14,692 nt of DNA. Source: Burkholderiales bacterium (lineage in GTDB: Bacteria > Pseudomonadota > Gammaproteobacteria > Burkholderiales > Burkholderiaceae). Location of the stretch: assembly GCA_947372535.1 (NCBI GenBank), contig CANBUA010000102.1, positions 1 through 14,692 on the forward strand, given 5' to 3'. Every line of letters begins with the position of its first letter. Position 1 is the stretch's first letter. A program made the translations under genes and the position numbers. Below the pieces are notes generated by a model that worked only from the letters and a program-made list of their open reading frames with translations, did no database searches and was not told where the DNA came from. Of this stretch, positions 1 through 7,383 are shown in pieces.

Positions 1-512
1 CGCGCGCCATACCCCGTGCTGACCACGCGGATCTGGATCAGGTTGGGCCCTGCGCGCAACATGGCCGGCGGGATGGTCGAGATCAGCGGCACATACCAAT
101 TGCTGGTCACGCCATCGCTCATGGAGCCCGTGTAGGCCAGCGGGTGGCCATTGACCCACACCTGGGCGTTGGTCACCACGCGCGGCATGTACACCGCCCA
201 GGGTTTGGCGGGCACGGCATCGAGATCAACCTTGAAGCGGTACCACATGGTGCCTTCAAAGCCCGGGTGCGTCTTGGACCAGATGTGCGGCAAGGCGCGA
301 CGGGCCCAGGGCGCCGATTCAGGCGGCGGCGTCAAACTGCCTTGATCGACCACGACGTCGGCCTGCCTCAACGTGAGCGCCGGGCCATCCGCAGCGACCG
401 CCCAGGCATCGCCCACCATGAGGACGCCCCACACCAGCGCCCACGCCATGACCACGCCCAGGCGCATCAAGCGCCCGAACAAGCCGGCAGTCTGAGCAGG
501 GAAACAGGACAT
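1..512 (-). CDS. Exported sensor-like protein, N-terminal fragment (runs off left edge)
   Basis: Reading the minus strand from the ATG at 512 gives 170 codons open to the window edge, so the C-terminus is missing. Residues about 12-42 form a signal peptide or first membrane segment (Arg, then a run of Val/Met/Ala/Leu/Trp ending in AWAVAA). From about residue 85 the protein reads as an all-beta, sugar-binding-like fold (GTMWYRFKVDL, VTNAQVWVNGHPLAY, LRAGPNLIQIRVVS). This pattern is typical of the periplasmic 7TMR-DISM2 or jelly-roll input domains found ahead of seven-helix regions in bacterial sensor kinases and diguanylate cyclases. The output domain is not in the window, so the enzyme class is a guess. 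An internal Met (MRLGVVMAW) could also be the start. It is divergent from uup. Coding potential and export are fairly sure; the family is tentative. Confidence 0.7.
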   Translation of the reverse strand, partial: MSCFPAQTAGLFGRLMRLGVVMAWALVWGVLMVGDAWAVAADGPALTLRQADVVVDQGSLTPPPESAPWARRALPHIWSKTHPGFEGTMWYRFKVDLDAVPAKPWAVYMPRVVTNAQVWVNGHPLAYTGSMSDGVTSNWYVPLISTIPPAMLRAGPNLIQIRVVSTGYGA

Positions 513-635
513 CCGGGCATTGTCGCCTCCCCCTTGCTTGAGCGGCCGGAACAAGTCCCTGAATCAGGTGTCATGGCGCTGCCGCACGAGACCTGGGACA
601 ATACGCGGTTTCACGCCTCTCGCCGGACCACACAC

Positions 636-2531
636 ATGGCTGTTTTGACCCTGAGCCAAGCGCAACTCGCGTTTGGCCACGTTGCCCTGCTCGACAACGC
701 CTCCCTCGTTCTGGAGCCGAGCGAGCGCGTCGGCCTGATCGGCCGCAATGGCACGGGCAAATCGTCCCTGCTCAAGATCCTGGCCGGCCTGGAAAAGCCT
801 GACGACGGCATCTTGCAACTGCAATCTGGCCTCACGCTGGCCTATGTGCCGCAGGAGCCCCAGTTCCAGACCGACGCCACCGTGTTCAGCGCCGTGAGCG
901 ATGGCCTGGCCGAGGTGCGTCGCCTGCGCGAACGCTTCGAGGCCCATTCGCCCGAAGACGACCTGGACGCGCTGATGACCCAGATCGAAGCCCGTGACGG
1001 CTGGAACTGGGAGCAGCGTGTGGACCAGACCCTGCAGCGCCTGAATCTCAACCCAGAGCTGCCGATCTCCGGCCTGTCGGGCGGCACCAAGAAGCGCGTT
1101 GCCCTGGCCCAGGCCTTGGTCACCAGCCCGGACGTGCTGCTGCTTGACGAGCCGACCAACCATTTGGACCTGGACGCCATCACCTGGCTGGAAGAGCTGC
1201 TCGTGGCCTTCAAGGGCAGCGTCATCATGATCAGCCATGACCGCGCGTTCCTGGACAACACCTGCACCCGCATCATCGAGCTCGACCGCGGCATCCTGCG
1301 CGGCTACCCTGGCAACTTCACGGCCTACGAGATGCTCAAGGCCCAGCAACTGGCTGACGAGGCCGTGACCAACGCCAAGTTCGACAAGCTGCTGGCCCAG
1401 GAAGAAGTCTGGATCCGCAAGGGCGTGGAAGCCCGCCGCACCCGCAGCGTGGCCCGCATCGGACGGCTCGAAGACTTGCGCGCGTCCCGTGCAGCCCGCC
1501 GCGATGTGGTCGGCAAGGCCAAGCTGGAGGTCTCGCAAGGCGACCGCAGCGGCAAGATCGTGGCCGAGCTCGAAGGCGTCAGCAAGAGCTATGGCGGCCG
1601 CACCGTGGTGCGCAACTTCACGGGCACCATCCTGCGCGGCGACAAGGTCGGCCTGATCGGGCCCAATGGCGCGGGCAAGACCACCCTGCTCAAGATGATC
1701 CTGGGCGAGCTGGCGCCAGACAGCGGCACCGTCAAGCAGGGCACCAACCTGGGCGTGGCTTACTTCGACCAGATGCGCGACAACCTGGACCTCGATGCCA
1801 CCTTGGCGGACTTCATCAGCCCCGGCAGCGAGTGGATCGAGATCAATGGCAGCCGCAAGCACGTGATGGGCTATCTGCAGGACTTTTTGTTCTCGCCCGC
1901 CCGTGCCAACTCGCCCGTGCGCACCCTGAGCGGTGGCGAGCGCAACCGGTTGCTGCTGGCTCGTTTGTTCGCCCGCCCCACCAACGTGCTGGTGCTGGAC
2001 GAACCCACCAACGACCTGGACATCGACACCCTGGAGATGCTGGAAGAGTTGCTGGAGAACTTCCCCGGCACCGTTTTCCTGGTCAGCCATGACCGACGCT
2101 TCCTGGACAACGTGGTCACCAGCACCCTGGTGGCCGAAGGTGACGGCAACTGGCGCGAATACGAAGGCAGCGTGCAGGACTGGTTGGTGCAATCCAAGCG
2201 TGCCAAGACCTTGAACAACCGCAACGAGAACGCGGGTGGCAACACCAACACCAAGGCCGCGCCAGCGCCGTCACCTGCACCGGCCACCGCCACGGCACCT
2301 GCCACCAAGCCCCGCAAGCTCAGCTTTAAGGAGCAGCGCGAGTTCGACGAACTGCCCGCCCGCCTGCAGGCGCTGGAGACCGAGCAGAAGCAGTTGGGCG
2401 AACAACTGGCCGACCCGGCGCTGTACAAGTCGGATCCAGCCAAAGTGCGCCTGGCACAAACCCGTTACGACGAGATCGACGAGCTGATGCTGGGCCTGAT
2501 GGAGCGCGGGGAAGAACTCGGCAAGCGCTGA
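636..2531 (+). CDS. uup: ABC-F family ATPase Uup
   Basis: A soluble ATP-binding protein with two tandem ABC domains and no membrane segments. ABC-F proteins act on ribosomes or DNA rather than in transport; Uup has been linked to branched DNA intermediates and to transposon precise excision. I start it at the ATG at 636 (MAVLTLSQAQLAFGH), because the family begins right at the first ABC domain and the open frame upstream overlaps the divergent gene and has no family features. This gives 631 residues, close to the usual Uup size. Domain 1: Walker A GRNGTGKS at 36-43, signature LSGG at 147-150, Walker B VLLLDEPTNHLD at 167-178, switch SHDR near 200. Domain 2: GPNGAGKT near 342, LSGGER near 431, VLVLDEPTNDLD near 451, then SHDR. 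A linker rich in Asn, Ala, Pro and Thr leads to a charged coiled-coil tail from about residue 560, the hallmark of Uup. It converges on ptsI. Confidence 0.93.
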   Translation: MAVLTLSQAQLAFGHVALLDNASLVLEPSERVGLIGRNGTGKSSLLKILAGLEKPDDGILQLQSGLTLAYVPQEPQFQTDATVFSAVSDGLAEVRRLRERFEAHSPEDDLDALMTQIEARDGWNWEQRVDQTLQRLNLNPELPISGLSGGTKKRVALAQALVTSPDVLLLDEPTNHLDLDAITWLEELLVAFKGSVIMISHDRAFLDNTCTRIIELDRGILRGYPGNFTAYEMLKAQQLADEAVTNAKFDKLLAQEEVWIRKGVEARRTRSVARIGRLEDLRASRAARRDVVGKAKLEVSQGDRSGKIVAELEGVSKSYGGRTVVRNFTGTILRGDKVGLIGPNGAGKTTLLKMILGELAPDSGTVKQGTNLGVAYFDQMRDNLDLDATLADFISPGSEWIEINGSRKHVMGYLQDFLFSPARANSPVRTLSGGERNRLLLARLFARPTNVLVLDEPTNDLDIDTLEMLEELLENFPGTVFLVSHDRRFLDNVVTSTLVAEGDGNWREYEGSVQDWLVQSKRAKTLNNRNENAGGNTNTKAAPAPSPAPATATAPATKPRKLSFKEQREFDELPARLQALETEQKQLGEQLADPALYKSDPAKVRLAQTRYDEIDELMLGLMERGEELGKR

Positions 2532-2535
2532 GCAC

Positions 2536-2568
2536 GCCGCCTGAGGCCGAAGTCGCCCCTCAGGCGGC
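2536..2568. terminator. Hairpin between convergent uup and ptsI
   Basis: A perfect 11-bp stem, GCCGCCTGAGG at 2536-2546 pairing with CCTCAGGCGGC at 2558-2568, with an 11-nt loop. It sits 4 nt after the uup stop and overlaps the last codons and stop (2560-2562) of ptsI on the other strand. There is no T-run on either side, so it is not a textbook intrinsic terminator. It may still block read-through in both directions or protect the 3' ends. Confidence 0.6.
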
Positions 2569-4359
2569 TGATGCCAGGCGGGCCGCCGCTCCGCCCGACA
2601 TCCCGCTGCTGGCGAAGGCCTCAGCGCAAGCCTGTTCAGGGTCTTCGCTGGCCAATATCTCGGTCAACGAGGGCGTGAGCCGGCGCGTGTCGGCCCGCAG
2701 CACACGCTGCTTGACCGAGGCCACTTGGGTGGGGTGCATGGAGAAGCTGCGCAGTCCCATGGACAGCAGCAGCTCGGTGAAGACGGGATCGCCCGCCATC
2801 TCGCCGCAGACACTCACGCCCTTGCCCGCCGCGCGCGCCAGGTTGATGGTGTTGGCCAGCAGGTTCAGCACCGCTGGATGCCAAGGGTCGTAGAGGTGGG
2901 CAACGGCCTCATCGGCCCGGTCGATGGCCAGGGTGTACTGGATCAAATCGTTGGTGCCAATGGACAGGAAATCGAAGTGCTTGAGGAACATGGGCACCGT
3001 GAGCGCCGCCGCCGGCACCTCGATCATGGCGCCCAGTTCGGCCCGCCCGAAAGGCTTGCCCGATTCAACCAGTTGGCGCTGCACGAATTTGATCTGATCC
3101 ACCGTCTGGCGGATTTCGTGCAGGCTGCCCAGCATGGGGATGAGGATCTTGACTGGGCCATGGTGGGCCGCCCGGTACAGCGCCCGCAACTGGCGGCGGA
3201 ACATGCTCGGCTCGGACAGGCTCCAGCGAATGGCGCGCAGGCCCAGCGCCGGGTTGAGCACCGATTCATGGCGCAACTCGCTGGGCGTGAGGCCTTCGAG
3301 CGGCTTGTCCGCGCCGATGTCCACGGTGCGGATCGTCACCGGCATGCCGTTCATGCCCTCCACCGCACGCCGGTAGGCGTCGTACTGCTCCTCCTCGTCG
3401 GGCAGGTTATCGACACCGCGCCCCATGAAGAGGAATTCGCTGCGGAAGAGACCCACGCCAGCCGAACCAGCCTCCAACGCGGCGGGCGCATCCTCGGGCA
3501 TCTCGATGTTGGCCAGCAGCTCGATGCGCTCGCCGTCCAGCGTGACGGCGGGCGTGTGCCGCAGCCGCGCCAGGCGAGAGCGCTCCAGCTCGCTCTGGCG
3601 TTGGCGGAAGCGGTACTCCTCAAGCACGATGGGCGAGGGATCGACGATCAGCAGGCCCGCATCGCCATCGATGATGATGCAATCGTCCTGACGGATCAGG
3701 CTGCTGGCATGCCGCGCCCCGACCACCGCCGGGATGTCCATGCTGCGCGCCACGATGGCCGTGTGCGAGGTCTTGCCGCCCACGTCGGTCACGAAACCGG
3801 TGAACACGCTGCGCTTGAAGCTGAGCATGTCGGCGGGTGAAATGTCCGAGGCCACCAGCACCAGCGGCTCGTCACCGCCGAAATCACGCGCGCCGGGCTG
3901 GGTGGCGGGCAGGCCGGTGTCGCGCCCCAGGCTGCGCAGCAATCGCTCGACCACCTGCTCCAGGTCGGCCTTGCGTTCACGCAAGTAGGCGTCTTCCATC
4001 TCGTCGAATTGGCGGGCCAGCACCTCAAGTTGCGCCGACAGCGCCCACTCCGCGTTGTAATGGCGTTGAACGATCCAGTCGGACGCGGCGCCGATCAGCG
4101 CCTCGTCTTGCAAAAGCATGTGGTGCACGTCCAGCAGCGCGGCCAGTTCGGTCGGCACATCGCTGGGCAGGTCGCGTTTGAGTTCGTCGAACTCCAGGGC
4201 CACCACGTCACGTGCTGCAATCAGGCGCGCCACTTCCTCGTCGACCCGTGCAGGGTCCACGAAATGGTGAGGCACGTCGACGCGCCCGGACGCCACCAGC
4301 ACCGCCCGGCCAATCGCTACCCCCCGGGATACCGGCAAACCATATATCTGGATGCTCAT
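2560..4359 (-). CDS. ptsI: PTS enzyme I (phosphoenolpyruvate-protein phosphotransferase)
   Basis: A cytosolic enzyme that takes phosphate from phosphoenolpyruvate onto its own histidine and passes it to HPr, the first step of the phosphotransferase system. The 599 residues are slightly longer than the roughly 575 of the E. coli protein. The N-terminal region (GLPVSRGVAIGRA) and the helical HPr-binding domain come first. The swivelling phospho-histidine domain has GGKTSHTAIVARSM with catalytic His199. The C-terminal PEP-binding barrel shows GVGLFRSEFLFM, IRTVDIGADKP, AMIEVPAA, LSIGTNDLIQYTLAIDR and the Cys loop VSVCGEMAGDP. The ATG at 4359 gives the standard start (MSIQIYGLPVSRG), though no clear Shine-Dalgarno precedes it. 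In many betaproteobacteria ptsH lies directly upstream in the same direction; here the upstream neighbour is a divergent olsB, so HPr must be encoded elsewhere. The role may be sugar uptake or a regulatory phosphorelay. Confidence 0.96.
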   Translation of the reverse strand: MSIQIYGLPVSRGVAIGRAVLVASGRVDVPHHFVDPARVDEEVARLIAARDVVALEFDELKRDLPSDVPTELAALLDVHHMLLQDEALIGAASDWIVQRHYNAEWALSAQLEVLARQFDEMEDAYLRERKADLEQVVERLLRSLGRDTGLPATQPGARDFGGDEPLVLVASDISPADMLSFKRSVFTGFVTDVGGKTSHTAIVARSMDIPAVVGARHASSLIRQDDCIIIDGDAGLLIVDPSPIVLEEYRFRQRQSELERSRLARLRHTPAVTLDGERIELLANIEMPEDAPAALEAGSAGVGLFRSEFLFMGRGVDNLPDEEEQYDAYRRAVEGMNGMPVTIRTVDIGADKPLEGLTPSELRHESVLNPALGLRAIRWSLSEPSMFRRQLRALYRAAHHGPVKILIPMLGSLHEIRQTVDQIKFVQRQLVESGKPFGRAELGAMIEVPAAALTVPMFLKHFDFLSIGTNDLIQYTLAIDRADEAVAHLYDPWHPAVLNLLANTINLARAAGKGVSVCGEMAGDPVFTELLLSMGLRSFSMHPTQVASVKQRVLRADTRRLTPSLTEILASEDPEQACAEAFASSGMSGGAAARLASAA

Positions 4360-4531
4360 GCACTGATGCTAGCAGTTCAATACCGTCCATGCCTCCAAAA
4401 AGCATCGGATCGACATGGCCGCTACAAGATTTCCTGCACAAGCGTTCATTGTTCTGTCATCCACGGGTCACGGCAGCGTCATCCCCGCCTCCCACACTGC
4501 CTTCACCCAGACCTCAAGCCGGAGCCACACC

Positions 4532-5392
4532 ATGCGGGAACTGCCCTTGCCGACCATGCCCCTGTCCGACATGATCACGTCGATGTCACGCAGCCCCGCG
4601 CTGACCCGGAGGTCACTTCACGGTAGATCCGATCGGCTCGACGAACCTCAGTCCGCCCCCAAAGTGGAGGTCGTTTGGGCGCGCCATCAGGAAGATGTTC
4701 GTGCGGCCCAGCGCCTGAGGTACCAGATCTTTGCCGAGGAAATGGGCGCACGCCTGAGCGTGCCCGTGGGCAGCCCTGCTCGCCATGACATCGACTTGTT
4801 TGATGCCCATTGCGAGCACCTGCTGGTGCGCCTGCAAAGCGACACGGACGAGCCGGGCGAGGTCATCGGCACCTACCGCGTGCTCACCCCGGAGGCGGCG
4901 CGCCGCGTCGGCGGCCTCTACAGCGAGACCGAGTTTGACCTGACCCGGCTGCGCCCCTTGCGCGGCAAGATGGTCGAGCTGGGCCGCTCCTGCGTGCACC
5001 CCGATCACCGCCAGGGCGGCGTCATCCTGGCCCTGTGGGGTGCCCTCGCCGGTTTCATGTCGCGCAATGGCCTGGACACCATGATCGGCTGCGCCAGCAT
5101 CAGCATGCGCGATGGGGGCCACCTGGCCGCCAGCCTGTGGGAGCAGTTGCGCCACACGCACCTGGCGCCCATCGAGCACCACGTGCGTGCCCGCCTGCCC
5201 CTGCCAGTGGAAGAGCTTGACCGCCACCTCAAGGTCGAAGCCCCCGCCCTGATCAAAGGTTACCTGCGCTGCGGCGCCAAAATACTGGGCGCCCCCGCCT
5301 GGGACCCCGACTTCAACACCGCCGATCTGCCCATGCTCATGCGCCTGGACGACCTGCCTGCTCGATACCGTCGGCACTTCCTGGGGGCTTGA
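4532..5392 (+). CDS. olsB: OlsB-type ornithine N-acyltransferase (GNAT-like)
   Basis: Likely catalyses the first step of ornithine lipid synthesis: transfer of a 3-hydroxyacyl chain from acyl carrier protein to the alpha-amino group of ornithine, giving lyso-ornithine lipid at the inner membrane. The fold is the acyl-homoserine-lactone-synthase-like GNAT domain, at about residues 45-240. Visible motifs are RLRYQIFAEEMGA, HDIDLFDAHCEHLLV, IGTYRVL, MVELGRSCVHPDHRQGG and MIGCASI. The open frame starts further upstream at 4415, but I choose the ATG at 4532 because GGAG lies 7 nt before it and the conserved domain starts well after it; this gives 286 residues, a normal length. Its stop is 38 nt before the rsmB ATG, so it may be first in the rsmB-ntrYX transcript. 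No olsA (the second acyltransferase) is present here. A related GNAT acyltransferase with another acceptor is possible. Confidence 0.82.
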   Translation: MRELPLPTMPLSDMITSMSRSPALTRRSLHGRSDRLDEPQSAPKVEVVWARHQEDVRAAQRLRYQIFAEEMGARLSVPVGSPARHDIDLFDAHCEHLLVRLQSDTDEPGEVIGTYRVLTPEAARRVGGLYSETEFDLTRLRPLRGKMVELGRSCVHPDHRQGGVILALWGALAGFMSRNGLDTMIGCASISMRDGGHLAASLWEQLRHTHLAPIEHHVRARLPLPVEELDRHLKVEAPALIKGYLRCGAKILGAPAWDPDFNTADLPMLMRLDDLPARYRRHFLGA

Positions 5393-5430
5393 GCGCTCAA
5401 ACCCGGCGCGCAGCGACTAGACTGCGCGCC

Positions 5431-6786
5431 ATGTCTGCTGCCCCGCCTCGCCCCGCCCGCCCCGTCCAACATCAAACCAAGCGCCAGGAGCCCACAGGCC
5501 AGCAGGCCTTGTGGCAATTGCTCACGCACTGCGCCGAGGCGGTTGCCGCCGTGCTCGCCGGGCGCTCCTTGACAGAGGCCCTGGCCGCCACGCCCAGCCC
5601 CGCCCGGCCGGGCACCCAGGCCTTGTCCTTCACCGTGATGCGCCGTTTGGGCCTGGCCCAGCAACTGCGCCAGCACCTGGTTTCGCGCAAGCCCGATCCC
5701 TGGGTCGATGGCCTGCTGCTCAGCGCCCTGGCCCTGGCCTGCGGCAGCGAATACCCCGCCCACACCTTGGTCGATCAGGCCGTCGATGCCGCCAAACGCC
5801 GCGCTCGCCCGGCCAGCGGCATGGTCAACGCCGTGCTGCGGCGCTTCGAGCGCGAACGCGAGACCCTCATCGCCCAAGCCAGCGCCAGCCCCGTCGCCCA
5901 ATGGAACCACCCGGCCTGGTGGATCGAACAGCTTCAGCAAGATTGGCCCGAGCAATGGCAAGCGCTGCTGCAAGCCAACCAGATGGCAGCGCCCATGATG
6001 CTGCGCGTCAATCTGCGGCACGGCAGCCAGGCGCAATACCAGGCGCGTCTGAACGAGGCTGGCTTGCAGGCCAGCGCTTTCGGCCCGGCGGGCCTGGTGC
6101 TGACCGATGCCGTCGGCGTCAACCGCCTGCCCGGTTTCGCAGAAGGCGATGTGTCCGTGCAGGATGCCTCGGCCCAGTTGGCCGGTGACCTGCTCAAACA
6201 GGCCGGCCTTCAGCCAGGCGCCCGTGTGCTGGATGCGTGCAGCGCGCCTGGTGGCAAAACCGCTCATCTGCTGGAGCAGAACGAGCTGAATCTGTTGTCT
6301 CTGGATGTGGATGCGGCGCGCCTCACGCGGGTCCAAGAGACTTTGCAACGATTGCAACTGAACGCAAGCACCGTGGCCGCCAACGCCAGCCAGCCCGACA
6401 CCTGGTGGGATGGCCAACTGTTCGACGCCATTTTGCTGGATGCGCCTTGCAGCGCCTCAGGCATCGTGCGCCGCCATCCCGACGTGCGCTGGCTTCGTCG
6501 TCGATCGGACATCGACGCGCTGGCCCGCACCCAGGACCAGTTGCTCGACGCGCTCTGGCCCCTGCTCGCGCCCGGCGGCCTCCTGCTGTATTGCACCTGC
6601 TCGCTGTTCAAGCAGGAAGGCCAAGCCCGCATCGACGCGTTTTTGCAACGACAGCCCCTGGCCGCCTCGCTGCCGGCCCCTGGGCATCTGCTGCCTGTGG
6701 TCGAATACCCTGAAGCGTCCGCCATCACGCCCGCCGTGGGCGATGGCTTCTTCTACGCTCTCCTGCGCAAGACCGCCGCTTGCTGA
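5431..6786 (+). CDS. rsmB: 16S rRNA m5C967 methyltransferase RsmB
   Basis: Methylates a cytosine in helix 31 of 16S rRNA (C967 in E. coli) using S-adenosylmethionine. The N-terminal 130 or so residues are the NusB-like RNA-binding domain (LWQLLTHCAEAVAAVLAG, LVDQAVDAAKRR, GMVNAVLRRFER). The Rossmann methyltransferase domain follows, with QDASAQLAG, SAM-binding loop VLDACSAPGGKTAHLLE, LLSLDVDAARL, and motif IV LDAPCSASGIVRRHPD with Cys340. Motif VI is LLYCTCSLFKQEG with the catalytic nucleophile Cys390. Length is 451 residues from the ATG at 5431. An in-frame TTG at 5389 overlaps the olsB stop, but it gives 14 extra residues unlike the family and its purine-rich stretch is too close, so ATG is preferred. 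It is followed after 3 nt by the DUF4390 gene. Confidence 0.93.
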   Translation: MSAAPPRPARPVQHQTKRQEPTGQQALWQLLTHCAEAVAAVLAGRSLTEALAATPSPARPGTQALSFTVMRRLGLAQQLRQHLVSRKPDPWVDGLLLSALALACGSEYPAHTLVDQAVDAAKRRARPASGMVNAVLRRFERERETLIAQASASPVAQWNHPAWWIEQLQQDWPEQWQALLQANQMAAPMMLRVNLRHGSQAQYQARLNEAGLQASAFGPAGLVLTDAVGVNRLPGFAEGDVSVQDASAQLAGDLLKQAGLQPGARVLDACSAPGGKTAHLLEQNELNLLSLDVDAARLTRVQETLQRLQLNASTVAANASQPDTWWDGQLFDAILLDAPCSASGIVRRHPDVRWLRRRSDIDALARTQDQLLDALWPLLAPGGLLLYCTCSLFKQEGQARIDAFLQRQPLAASLPAPGHLLPVVEYPEASAITPAVGDGFFYALLRKTAAC

Positions 6787-6789
6787 TCC

Positions 6790-7383
6790 ATGCACCTGTT
6801 TCGCCGTCGCGCCTTGCTGATGCGCGCCGCCCTGGCCCTGGCCATGAGCGGCGGCCTCACTCATGCACTGGCGCAAATCGGATCGCCAAAACCGCAGGTT
6901 GATCTGGCCCACCTGCACGCGTTTCGGTCCGAAGAAGGTGTCATCGTCGGTTACGACGTGCGCTTTGAACTGCCGCGTGAGGTTGAAGATGCCTTGCTCA
7001 AAGGCGTGGCGGTGGTCTTCGTAGCCCGGGCCGATGTGTTCCGCGAACGCTGGTACTGGCGCGACAAACCATTGGCCATCACCGAGCGCCGGTGGCGCCT
7101 GGCCTACCAGCCCCTGACCCGCCGCTGGCGCGTGAGCTTCGATGGCCTGAGCCAGCACTACAACACCCTCAACGAGGCCCTCGGCGTGATGCTGCGCAGC
7201 AGCCGCTGGCGCGTGATGGACTGGGCACCGCCCGCCGATGACCGCGATTGCTATGTTGAATTCCGCTTCGAGCTGGACCGCGACGAGTTGCCCCGGCCCA
7301 TGCAGATCGGCCTGAGTGACCAGAACGAGTGGAGCTTGTCGGTCATGCGCCGCGTCCCGCTGGCGCCCGCGCCCGCCAAATGA
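6790..7383 (+). CDS. DUF4390 exported protein
   Basis: A protein of unknown function belonging to the DUF4390 family, which in Betaproteobacteria is typically found between rsmB and ntrY, exactly as here. Residues 1-28 are a signal peptide (basic MHLFRRR start, Ala/Leu core, ending HALAQ), so the mature chain is predicted to be periplasmic. The rest is a beta-rich domain of about 165 residues with aromatic- and Arg-rich stretches: VGYDVRFELPREVEDALLKG, RERWYWRD, RRWRLAYQPLTRRWRVSF, VEFRFELD. There are no obvious catalytic motifs. The start is 3 nt after the rsmB stop, and its stop overlaps the ntrY start (ATGA at 7380-7383). This suggests translational coupling, and by inference some link to the NtrY sensor, whose input domain is also periplasmic. 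Confidence 0.85.
   Translation: MHLFRRRALLMRAALALAMSGGLTHALAQIGSPKPQVDLAHLHAFRSEEGVIVGYDVRFELPREVEDALLKGVAVVFVARADVFRERWYWRDKPLAITERRWRLAYQPLTRRWRVSFDGLSQHYNTLNEALGVMLRSSRWRVMDWAPPADDRDCYVEFRFELDRDELPRPMQIGLSDQNEWSLSVMRRVPLAPAPAK

Noticed and set aside
144..635. N-terminal extension of the uup frame by 164 codons
   Set aside because: It overlaps the divergent signal-peptide gene, has no domain features, and the family starts at the ATG at 636.
564..2192. Long minus-strand open frame of 542 codons opposite uup
   Set aside because: High-GC shadow of the uup coding frame; its His/Gln/Val-rich translation shows no domains, while the plus strand has every ABC motif.
4208..4399. Minus-strand ORF starting MDGIELL with GGAG upstream, overlapping the ptsI start out of frame
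   Set aside because: The Shine-Dalgarno looks good, but the translation quickly becomes Gly/Arg-rich shadow of ptsI and no family is evident.
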